From: an uncultured bacterium
Lineage (GTDB): Bacteria > Cyanobacteriota > Vampirovibrionia > Gastranaerophilales > JAILCC01
DNA: 57,884 bases
Assembly (NCBI GenBank): GCA_949283935.1
Contig: CASDUJ010000034.1
Span: forward strand, 1 to 57,884
Direction of reading: 5' to 3'
Shown: one piece after another, positions 12,001 to 15,794 of the stretch
Layout of the letters: the number at the start of each line of letters is the position of its first letter
Numbering within the stretch: the first letter of the stretch is position 1
Position numbers and translations under genes: made by a program
Notes under the pieces: model-generated
What the model was told of the DNA's origin: nothing
Database searches by the model: none
What the model saw: the letters and a program-made list of their open reading frames with translations, nothing else

Positions 12001-14087
12001 GATTTACCAACGAGGCCACCTACATCAGTACCATTAGGGCTCTCTATTATTGAATTAGTATAAGCCTTACTTACAATAGCATTAGGTCCTAAATATCCAA
12101 CAAGTGCACCTGTTTCCCCGTAACCTGAATTTTTTATACTACTATTTGTAACTCCAATGTCAGAAATTTTAGCATTTCCTGCAACAGCTCCAAAAAGCCC
12201 TACTTGTGATGCAGATGTATTTATTTTCATATTTTTAATTTCATAACCATTACCCTTGAAAGTACCTAAGAAAGGATTTGCAAAATTACCTATAGGAATC
12301 CAGCCTGAACCTGTTTGGTAAGAAACATCCTTTTGACTATCGCCTTCGCCAACAGTAACATTAGCTTCTGTATTAAAGTCAATATCATTAATAAGGCAAT
12401 AAGATGCTGCTAAATTATAACGAACCCTATTGAGAGTATCGGCATTAAAAACAACTATATCACCTTTAGCGCAATCATTAGTTACGGTAGTAGTTCCTCC
12501 GCCACCACTTGGATCATCAGGATCTACAGGTGCATCCGGATCATCTGGTTCAGGTTCTGATTCTTGTATACAACTACCCAAAACAGGATTCAAAACTGTT
12601 CCTTCTGGGCAAGGGACGCAAACACAATGCATTTGATCAAGCAAGCCATTAGAACAAGAACTTTGATCTATAGGACAAACACAAGCAGATGCAGCTCCTT
12701 TAAGTCCATTTGAAACAAAGGGAGCAGGACAATCACAAGCACAAACATCCACATTATCATTATATGAACCTATACCATAGGCAGAACATCCGGTATTTGC
12801 TTCACAAACGCAAGCAGCATCATTATTGGTTAATTTATTTGAAACATATGGAGAATTACAATAACAAGAACAATCATCTGCATTATAAGTACCATTTTTA
12901 CAATTAACATTTAAATTAGCACAAACACAACCATCACCTGTAGAATTAACAATTTTGTCACTACCGCAATCGTGACAAGTTTTTGTTGCATAGTCAAAAT
13001 ATTGGTTACTTCCCGTACAAACACACTGACATATGTTTGAATCTAATTTAGTGTTTTGCCCACAACTCTCTTCAGTTAATTCACACTTGCACTCGCAAGT
13101 ATTAGGATCTCTAACCATCTGACCTGTATCGCAAGGAGAATTACAATCTCTACATTCACACGTAGCACCTTGTCCATCAGAATCTAAAACCCATCCTCCA
13201 CCTTTCGCAAGACAAGCAGCCTCAATATCTTTATCACAAGACCAACATCTCTCATCGTCCCAATCTAAAACATAAGGAGAACCAACTGTATTTACAACGC
13301 TTAGTTTGTCGTTATTTTCTGAAGCAGTACAATCTTTGACACAACTACCAAATCTGAGGACCAAAGAACTATCTTCGCATTCGCAAACACAAGAATCAAA
13401 ATCAGACCCAGAGCAAACAATACCTTTGGCTTTATCTGATAAATTTTCACAAGTAGGTTCAGTAACATTGGATGGAGGAACAAGGATGCCCCCAGAAGGT
13501 TTTTCTTGAACACCATCACCGTAAACAGGAATTACATATTGATCTTCCCCAGAATTATTAGGATTTGTCGTAGAATTTAAGTCAACTAAAACAGCTCCAA
13601 TTAAATCCTCAGCTTCAGGTATTAATGCCGAAGAAGAACTATTAGACCCACCTGATGCGACATAATTTTTTCCCGAAGTGCTTAAGCCACCAGAGGGCAT
13701 AAAACCAAGACTAACGCCGTTATTTAAAGTAACACCGGACAAATTATCAACAGATGCACCATCAATTTTGTTGATAATGCCATCGGAACCACTAGCCCAA
13801 CCAGCACTGCCTTCCCAGGTATTTGCGACGTCTAGGCGGTTTTGGAAGGTATCTCTAAGTTCTTGAGGGGTGTTTGCAGTAAATTTTAATGTATTTTTTT
13901 TGTCTAAAGTTAGGACAGATTTAGATGCAGTAAAAACATCGTTGTAAACTTTATCATATTGAGTCGAATACAGGTGTGCTTTATGCTGGTCTCCTCTTAT
14001 GCCAGATATAACAAGAAGCACAACTACCCCTAAAATTGCCAAAGTAATAAGGACCTCGGCAAGCGTAAATGCATGCTTTTTTATCAT
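1..14087 (-). CDS. Giant prepilin-like GLUG-repeat surface protein (partial, C-terminus beyond left edge)
   Basis: Not a known named gene. The frame is open from the ATG at 14087 to the left edge, about 4,695 codons; I checked the frame at many points along it and found no break. Residues 1-30 form a class III (type IV prepilin) signal: leader MIKKHA, then FTLAEVLITLAILGVV with Glu at mature position 5 and Ala rather than Gly at -1. Residues 30-195 look like a pilin-type head. A Cys-rich region follows (about 200-500), then a Pro/Asp/Gly linker (about 507-535). Eight cassettes come next, each with an entry motif like GAIAIxxxxDLAxIG, a GWxPIG strand, several GLUG repeats (VGGLVGxx...NSYAxG) and a DWCFxCxxYPxLKNMP Cys module. 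About 60 GLUG repeats can be read. I infer a membrane- or pseudopilus-anchored adhesin. The ribosome-binding site is weak. The usual pilin is only 150-250 residues. Confidence 0.9.
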   Translation of the reverse strand, partial: MIKKHAFTLAEVLITLAILGVVVLLVISGIRGDQHKAHLYSTQYDKVYNDVFTASKSVLTLDKKNTLKFTANTPQELRDTFQNRLDVANTWEGSAGWASGSDGIINKIDGASVDNLSGVTLNNGVSLGFMPSGGLSTSGKNYVASGGSNSSSSALIPEAEDLIGAVLVDLNSTTNPNNSGEDQYVIPVYGDGVQEKPSGGILVPPSNVTEPTCENLSDKAKGIVCSGSDFDSCVCECEDSSLVLRFGSCVKDCTASENNDKLSVVNTVGSPYVLDWDDERCWSCDKDIEAACLAKGGGWVLDSDGQGATCECRDCNSPCDTGQMVRDPNTCECKCELTEESCGQNTKLDSNICQCVCTGSNQYFDYATKTCHDCGSDKIVNSTGDGCVCANLNVNCKNGTYNADDCSCYCNSPYVSNKLTNNDAACVCEANTGCSAYGIGSYNDNVDVCACDCPAPFVSNGLKGAASACVCPIDQSSCSNGLLDQMHCVCVPCPEGTVLNPVLGSCIQESEPEPDDPDAPVDPDDPSGGGGTTTVTNDCAKGDIVVFNADTLNRVRYNLAASYCLINDIDFNTEANVTVGEGDSQKDVSYQTGSGWIPIGNFANPFLGTFKGNGYEIKNMKINTSASQVGLFGAVAGNAKISDIGVTNSSIKNSGYGETGALVGYLGPNAIVSKAYTNSIIESPNGTDVGGLVGKSEGTITHSYSDAEVIGKLHVGGLVGLAKNIVSNSYSNSIVTSSGDNDSTSIGGLIGEAEGVEVRNTYSKATVNGKTASMVGGLIGEFKAESTLLNSYSQATVTGTGAQRGVLIGKLENPKEIKSVYLNRDTHPESILPACGTACVGVIYKITQDLQNAAYEGTYGSVYVGWSFDDWCFSCSDYPVLSNMPKNAETHDICYTHCCPEGATGTLGSCDCSPLEYDGTPAYNAENNTCVSCYELNGADKPIWNGVECVACPHNTTFDETLGVCRVNNLWTNTECKLGMIAINSASELAKIGKTVGGKVVYPLDGEYCLMKDVSLSDYIQDEGWVPIGNYSDASNPVFSGVFEGDNHTISDLIINSPNANYQGLFGKISGTSAAIRNLTINGNVAGSSYVGGLAGQVSGSILSVVSNVNVEGDSYVGGLAGSSSANIESCSATGSVVGSDRFVGGLIGSASGDIKNCSVKSSSAEVFGNDYVGGLIGIYSSTNNNKLSNSYASMRVVGNRYVGGLVGENYEILEYCYSEGVVTGNSYVGGLVGNNYLNISNSYSTAQVFASANNVGGLVGAVNSDVASIENSYARGDVSAERLAGALIGELKGSVINSYATGAINVNSSDVYVAGLIGKVNLGVSISSCYYDKETTGMDIGCGSVSDNSCDDVHGKTTLEMQRAPDSNAYINIYSGWSSDDWCFSCGDYPVLKNMPEGAPAYSLCSSICCPAYVGVTGTHPACDCSAVNDLDASGYPMKNYDSNKNICVSCRDVVNTQTPVWSPDDNKCISCFDSSKGDWENNPDPVNVRPVYRYELDACITCSENDMIEDGYVTKPYWEWDEANKIGQCSGCPDDKPAWDGIQCSPCPANTEFSNGSCRLVNDIGTCVAGMIAINSDVDLARIGIIAAYPLDGQYCLTSDIDLLGYSSDEGWKPIGNYSRGIDNVFTGILDGNGHVISNLVINRSAELYQGLFGHTKNAVIKNLGIDNANVTGANYVGALAGKLEDTSVSYVYANAQVNGTMYVGGLAGQFSGSISNSYTIGDVSGTQNIGGIVGNQLSGSVVNVYSKSYVGGNSTVGYAGGLIGLVTNGNVSNSYAANKVKAQANFGGFVGSLNTGILSGYFNTDLTSGSNISNVLGKNTIEMTHYDNPRYNGMYYGWSDVDWCFACGDYPVLKGMPKGAPNADNCVTGCCPLVSGVTGIYPNCDCRAVAGNPGYKIEDNTCTLCHLAYPESGENRPIWNGSDCISCYQANGADAPDWDETKMTCIPCMGTTPYWNTNISPMACTACPGDTPKWNGKTKTCEPCPSGTRYYDGACRLENNLNNCGTGYIIIENDFDLSLIGNHPYFPLDGNYCQIKDISLADYSSGEGWQSIGTATWGDANNGNYVHDKSFKGIYDGNNHSISNLIINREEGKTYNGYAALFGSTYNATIRNLTVNATITDMSNNQFVASLISRAEETTIENCRANSQILSNSTWAGGLVAGAKRSVLNNCSTEGKVTGQNYVGGLLGGDSENATVVKNSFSSSEVGAESNDATNPTYAGGLVGLLTNGTISNSYANGNILAVSTTQQAIAGGIVGVLDGTTLTNSFATGNVEITNSYFEGIAGGVVGVMKNSANIFDCYAKGNVTANITMNAHDTKGYTVAGGLVGDIYNANGSVRNSYSYGLVSGNSPIAPRLAGFIGMKTDTSLVAVEHSYYNSTINPSLSSIHTCQSSDCSTAIAKTTAQMKKASIPAIYDSWSQDIWCFSCSEYPLLKNMPKGAPETKNCAANCCPPEAHGSFDACVCDIDINVTSYNPIQNICYTPDCPPGSVGVHPNCDCSAFVDTPAYFPWENRCASCVDADPTKPYHNGIECTHCPPGSTENSQGACILNSAVGTCPDGAIAISLSYDLAKIGVELGYPLDGNYCLVDDIDLTPYTSNEGWLPIGTTTAKFTGVFNGNGHKIINLYINRPNLSSQGLFGSVYLANITDLDIEGNIVAKDYVGLLAGYASNTSVTNCSANGTVDAGSYAGLLFGYASGNISRVYTAGEVNGLSNVGGVVGNVDPVNISYTYSTATVNGTDNVGGLVGCAMGNQSKILNCFASGNVTGENSKVGGLIGLAAEGSKISNSYATGNVTGSGDGVGGLIGRAYDKIENSYATGNVVAANTNYVGGLVGDNYAGGAVIVNSYFDKITTGQNVGCGFNDYGSVGKTTQELYATPTDEVYVGWLTDDWCFACDDYPVLKNMPNGAPDATVCENRCVSCPAGTHFEENSCILDSAVGTCPEGAIAIYSVEDLARIGYHRSYPLDGSYCLMNDIDISSMSVDNGLVAFYEGLSKLGINTPEYLSGSGWYPIGTVNQPFKGTFNGNNHKIVGLYINRTTSDNQGLFGYANNATFKNLVIEGSTIDAANNVGALVGYAGSSTVTDVSSNVEVSSIGTNAGGLVGHSNSSTFTTCSANSNVTADVSDAGGLVGRSNYSNYSNCSSSGEVLADGQGGGLIGSVYQGGRIDNCHSTSNISVTSSNAGGLIGYVAEDGAEVNSSYANGSVVGLDATGGLIGQVKEINLKNSNATGLVSGGISVGGLIGVAKEADVSNSYAAGAVIAIYSGDISAGGLIGSIREGGTISDCYATGTVNAESESHTVHAGGLIGTIYANSCSVTNSYAIGDVEVKSFGAATDSTSNVWAGGLVGGTYGSILNCYSTGNVTASTNGNTAFAGGVAATFEEGSSVSHSFAIGNVTVNNAEHVLAGGFVGSAVPSILDCYSGGTVSAKGANLSIGGFIGNIANDGYVTNSYSYGYVLGTGTSSTIKGAFIGNEHTDKSVLTIKNSYFDSTVNTGLPASGNNPNSSVIAKSTTELYQTPSSRVYTHWSTDNWCFNCSAYPVLKNMPDGAPSSNSCNQHCVICPAGTTMVNNSCVNDAEYKNCPSGAIAIYYAEDLAQIGNNTSYPVDGNYCLMQDISLDYFSEGEGWVPVANKNANANSVFSGTFEGNGYKIANLKINRPNGYYQGLFGSVSGTINDLAVENVLIDAPKYVGAVAGEFTGEMKNVYATGSITTNNVYEMPEEIGGLIGRLNGKISNSFSTVNTSGYMYTGGLVGYMRGGEIANSYSTGSLNGGEWVGGLTAYMTGGTILNSYFAGNLSSGYYPAAGLVGMLDGGTLVNNYYDSTKNPSGSYPPCFSDWYYGGQCAPNSPKTTEQLHKTPTDTVFVNWKVDDWCFVCDNYPQLKGMPANAPTANNCDLRCATCPVGSSLDKDGYSCVLDNKIGTCENGYIAISSADDMAQIGNNASYPLNGNYCLMNDIDLSDFISLPQFNTNEGWVPIADNDSSGFVGVFDGNNHKITNLVINRPNYTGQQAQGLFRLINPSAIIRKLGVENVDIDITTNASDVSVLGLVKNATLTNLYVKNVDINVTFKDTVNNYSYVGSLASRILENSNLSNSYAENVNINVTSSSDLLSIGGLIGTIQSSTVDASSVKSGTIISNSQGHNFTGGFVGSVEGSTFSNLYSNANIEAEASKQIDVGGLAGSVGSSSNLEKSYATGNVKVTSNAVASEGNENNSHVGGLIGTLDSHVKKSFATGNVEVTTTRKPVVGGLVGFMLPTSNASLSDSYATGNVTANSSIDIYNVGGLVGNLPSGSGYISNCYSVGKVTQSDGTIPGEGVCGAGSYHAGNLCLTSPVAATALSKSDCRAFATSNSDRIKSCILENDYWAGAAKYCADQGKRLPTMAELMAIMNQIYNTNYNCSTICTNTSQEGCCEFNALEVADKELWNFLLTGVASDADVTSGASFRLWSSAEYSAGIAFDRYFYPTMSKDEYDFRNTTNAKVICVNDAGSTSVSPTVTSGFGGLVGISSGTITNSYWNSSNNYILGLCKNTGTCINGEPKTTAEMKRSKGTSIYVDWDDNTWCFSCSEYPQLKNMPEGAPATAGCSSETICCPAEATGKYPNCDCSVNGETPIYNSTNNICEPCPVDTFWNGNSCETFSCPIDATGAYPACVCDNIYDLALNTCLTCFWDNENIPYWDGEKCTVCPFGSTFDLDSGL
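283..2340 (-). repeat. GLUG beta-helix/Cys cassette 8 of 8, with inserted domain
   Basis: Entry motif GYIAISSADDMAQIG, GWVPIA near 2165, about eight GLUG repeats, then an inserted DUF1566/Lcl_C-like domain (690-1150). One more GLUG-like strand, a WCFSC module near 405 and a CDC motif near 290 follow. Further Cys modules continue to the window edge. Confidence 0.7.
690..1150 (-). other. DUF1566/Lcl_C-like domain inserted in the giant protein
   Basis: On the minus strand this stretch encodes AAKYCADQGKRLPTMAELMA followed about 55 residues later by FRLWSSAEYSAGIAFDRYF. The pairing of an RLPTxxEL helix with a WSS(A/T)EY strand is the usual signature of DUF1566/Lcl_C domains, small C-type-lectin-like folds found in bacterial adhesins. 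Several Cys (for example in CEFNA and CILEND contexts) may form disulphides. It interrupts the GLUG pattern, so it probably forms a globular head on the beta-helix. The ligand cannot be read from sequence. Confidence 0.6.
2395..3360 (-). repeat. GLUG beta-helix/Cys cassette 7 of 8
   Basis: Entry motif GAIAIYYAEDLAQIG, GWVPVA near 3205, about five GLUG repeats, DWCFVC near 2475, then a short CxxCP module leading to cassette 8. Confidence 0.7.
3410..5275 (-). repeat. GLUG beta-helix/Cys cassette 6 of 8 (longest beta-helix)
   Basis: Entry motif GAIAIYSVEDLARIG, GWYPIG near 5050, about fourteen GLUG repeats and a WCFNC closing motif near 3490. With twice the repeat number of most neighbours, this cassette is where repeat gain by slippage or recombination is most evident. 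Confidence 0.7.
5335..6430 (-). repeat. GLUG beta-helix/Cys cassette 5 of 8
   Basis: Entry motif GAIAISLSYDLAKIG, GWLPIG near 6280, about seven GLUG repeats, DWCFAC near 5410. Its Cys module is short and runs almost directly into cassette 6. Confidence 0.7.
6690..8078 (-). repeat. GLUG beta-helix/Cys cassette 4 of 8
   Basis: Entry motif GYIIIENDFDLSLIG, GWQSIG near 7930, about eight GLUG-like repeats, a WCFSC closing motif near 6810, and a CVC/CDC type end near 6700. Confidence 0.7.
8415..9390 (-). repeat. GLUG beta-helix/Cys cassette 3 of 8
   Basis: Entry motif GMIAINSDVDLARIG, GWKPIG near 9245, about five GLUG repeats, DWCFAC near 8550, CDC near 8430. It is followed by a Cys-rich segment (8090-8415) with several PxWNGxxCxxC units. 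Confidence 0.75.
9810..11175 (-). repeat. GLUG beta-helix/Cys cassette 2 of 8
   Basis: Entry motif GMIAINSASELAKIG, GWVPIG near 11010, about nine GLUG repeats, DWCFSC near 9945, and a CDC motif near 9820. After it (9430-9810) comes a long Cys segment with the PxWxGxxCxxCP motif. Confidence 0.75.
11345..12480 (-). repeat. GLUG beta-helix/Cys cassette 1 of 8
   Basis: First large repeat of the giant protein. It starts with the entry motif GDIVVFNADTLNRV, passes a GWIPIG strand near 12300, has about six GLUG repeats, and closes with DWCFSC near 11480 and a CDC motif near 11350. Boundaries are approximate, read from motif positions. Confidence 0.75.
12490..13490 (-). other. Cys-rich stalk and Asp/Pro/Gly linker of the giant protein
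   Basis: This coding sub-region lies between the pilin head and the first beta-helix. It holds many closely spaced Cys in patterns such as CxCxC and CxxC with short Gly/Asn-rich loops, like chains of small disulphide-knotted modules (EGF- or TNFR-like in style, but not assignable to either by eye). It ends in an acidic Pro/Asp linker and a GGGG run at about 12490-12570. Such a region would be oxidised outside the cytoplasm and would act as a stiff spacer; that role is inference. Confidence 0.7.
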
Positions 14088-14132
14088 TCTATTTAATACC
14101 CGGTTTAACTAATAACGTACGTCACAATCATA

Positions 14133-14138
14133 ATTATA
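14133..14138 (-). promoter_or_regulatory. Candidate -10 element of the giant pilin-like gene
   Basis: A perfect TATAAT on the minus strand lies about 46 bases upstream of the start codon at 14087. No convincing -35 box is seen 17 bases upstream. A perfect 8-base palindrome ACGTACGT (14115-14122) sits in the predicted leader and could be an operator. Confidence 0.4.
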
Positions 14139-14287
14139 CAACTATTGCAGAAAATTTGCTACTTTTTGTTACTATTTTGTTTTTTTATTGTTACAATTCT
14201 TTATATTTTTCTTTTAAAATTAGCATTTTTTAGAAGAAAAAAAACAAAAACTTAACATTTCGTTACAAAAAAATCATTTACAAAAAA

Positions 14288-14346
14288 CATGGAAATCCAT
14301 GCTCACATGAGGTTTCGGGCATGCTCCTTAGAAATCAAGGGGCATG
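14288..14346 (+). promoter_or_regulatory. Two strong hairpins upstream of the STAS gene
   Basis: The 363-base gap between the giant gene and the STAS gene holds a small hairpin (CATGGA-AA-TCCATG, 14288-14301). A second stem follows, CATGCTCCTT (14320-14329) pairing with AAGGGGCATG (14337-14346), ten pairs with one G-U and a 7-base loop. A T-run follows shortly after (about 14355-14360). It is locally G+C-rich in an AT-rich setting. It could be a terminator, a small RNA or a regulatory leader; I recognise no known riboswitch class. Confidence 0.5.
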
Positions 14347-14450
14347 GGCAAAAATTTTTTGTGAACAAAATTTGTACTATGAGAATAAATCTGATACTAT
14401 TTTTATAGTTGGATAACATATTTATGTTGTATTTTTGCTGAAGGAAAGAT

Positions 14451-14795
14451 ATGAGCGATAATAGCTTACCACACTCAAAAATAATTGACGTTCATAAAGA
14501 TATTTTTATGAGAAGTCACGTTAACGAATTAGTTAACGAAGTAAAAAAGAATATTGAAAATGGAGCTATTTCAATTGCTATAGATTTTAGAGAAATAGAA
14601 AACATAGACATAATAGGTTTTGGAGTTCTTAGGACAGTTCAGAAAATATCAATTACTAATAACATACACATTAAGTTAATAAATGTAAAAGAAAATGTAA
14701 AAAAAATTTTAGAAAATAGTTGTTTAATATTAGACATTTCAAACGTGGGAGAAGAGGGAAATTCCATTCACGAGGAGATTGCGCTTATAGCGTAA
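14451..14795 (+). CDS. STAS-domain protein (anti-sigma-factor-antagonist-like)
   Basis: A 114-residue single-domain protein with the STAS pattern: an N-terminal strand, a long helix, a central strand AIDFREIENIDIIGFGVL, another helix and a final strand. SpoIIAA-type antagonists are phosphorylated on Ser in a D-S-S/T-G motif at this point. Here the sequence is D-I-I-G, so the phospho-acceptor is missing and regulation by a serine kinase is unlikely through that site. The start ATG has a good ribosome-binding site (GAAGGAAAG). It stands alone with its own terminator. Function could be scaffold-like within a stress or envelope signalling complex; that is inference. No partner kinase or phosphatase lies in this window. 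Confidence 0.75.
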   Translation: MSDNSLPHSKIIDVHKDIFMRSHVNELVNEVKKNIENGAISIAIDFREIENIDIIGFGVLRTVQKISITNNIHIKLINVKENVKKILENSCLILDISNVGEEGNSIHEEIALIA

Positions 14796-14832
14796 TTGGA
14801 GATTATTGATACATATTCCAGCCTAAATATTC

Positions 14833-14859
14833 AAGGGTTAAAATTTTAGCCCTTTTTTT
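14833..14859 (+). terminator. Intrinsic terminator after the STAS gene
   Basis: Inverted repeat AAGGGTTAAAA / TTTTAGCCCTT followed by a T-run, 38 bases after the STAS stop codon. Confidence 0.8.
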
Positions 14860-14900
14860 ATTTCTGATATTTATATGATACAATATTGCTGAGGATGGTT

Positions 14901-15794
14901 ATGAAGAAGATTTTAGTTGTAGTATTTATTTATATATTAATTACCATTTCGTTATCCAACAAAATGGTTCAAGCTTTTTCGTTATTTAGCAAGAAAAATA
15001 TTCAAGAACAAACGCAAGAAAATTACGAAGAAATTGAATTAAATTTAAAAGAGCAAGACAAATTAAAGATAGAAAAAAATGCTCCTGCAAAGGATATAAA
15101 GTCATTAGGACTTACCAAATCAGATGAAGAAAAGATCAAAGCATTTGAAATTCAAAAGAAACAAGATGTAGAAGACATAACAAATCTTTGGCTTGCAACT
15201 GTTGAAAGGAACAATGTAATAAAATTTGCCTTAAAAAAAGTTACAATGAACCCTCAAGAGAGGAAAAAACACTCTTCAAAGATGGCAAGAACAATAGCTG
15301 CACTTGTAAACGGAGCAACATTATTGCCGTACGTATTTGGGCTAGATGCAACTATTGCTTCAGCTGCTGCTGCAGGAACATCTTTAACCACACAAGCGGT
15401 AAAGAACAAAATGGGATATGGAGTAGCAAATATTCCTGTAACTGACACAGAACTTATACAGCTAGCTTCACTTATTGAAGATTTACAAAACAATTTGATA
15501 AAAAATTATTATTCATACAAAAGTTCAATTGAACTTTTAAAAGATTGTCGCTCTAAACTAGCTTTATACAAAAAAAACTACAACAATGCATTGTCAAAAA
15601 AAGAACAAGCAAACATTCTCGTAACTAAAGCTATGTACGAAAAGCAGCAAATGGAAGAATTAAAATTAAAAAACAAAATTAAAACTGCAAGAATTGAGCT
15701 AGAAAGATTTGCAGGTGAAGAAGTAGTAAACAATTTAAATTTAGTAAGAGTTAATGAACTGCAAGCAAATAATTTGGAAGGAGCAGATTTATGA
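14901..15794 (+). CDS. Exported alpha-helical protein, first of a coupled paralogous pair
   Basis: About 297 residues. The chosen ATG at 14901 follows GAGG with a 6-base spacer and begins a clear signal peptide (MKKILVVVFIYILITISLSN). A charged helical stretch (about residues 30-90) leads into a conserved core: a LWLATVERNN motif, a Gly/Ala-rich possibly membrane-active segment near residues 133-170, then TDTELIQLASLIEDLQNNL and long amphipathic helices to the end. The core matches the next gene: LWVSAVQKSD and DADLVILARAIDELQ, with NYxSYKS in both. The last part resembles the hairpin helices of TolC-family proteins, but the protein is too short for a complete TolC and no beta-barrel is seen. 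Its stop overlaps the next start (ATGA). Function unknown; probably envelope. Confidence 0.75.
   Translation: MKKILVVVFIYILITISLSNKMVQAFSLFSKKNIQEQTQENYEEIELNLKEQDKLKIEKNAPAKDIKSLGLTKSDEEKIKAFEIQKKQDVEDITNLWLATVERNNVIKFALKKVTMNPQERKKHSSKMARTIAALVNGATLLPYVFGLDATIASAAAAGTSLTTQAVKNKMGYGVANIPVTDTELIQLASLIEDLQNNLIKNYYSYKSSIELLKDCRSKLALYKKNYNNALSKKEQANILVTKAMYEKQQMEELKLKNKIKTARIELERFAGEEVVNNLNLVRVNELQANNLEGADL

Noticed and set aside
1315-13866. Plus-strand open frames opposite the giant gene (for example 1315-1671, 6450-6926, 12430-12636)
   Set aside because: They are antisense shadows of the long minus-strand repeat frame, with repeat-derived low-complexity translation and no ribosome-binding sites.
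1-14087. Possible CRISPR array or DNA satellite
   Set aside because: Repeats are protein-level GLUG motifs of variable spacing and sequence; there are no identical short direct repeats with regular spacers.
14087-14450. A tRNA or known riboswitch in the gap before the STAS gene
   Set aside because: No cloverleaf or recognised aptamer core is visible; only hairpins of unknown class are reported.
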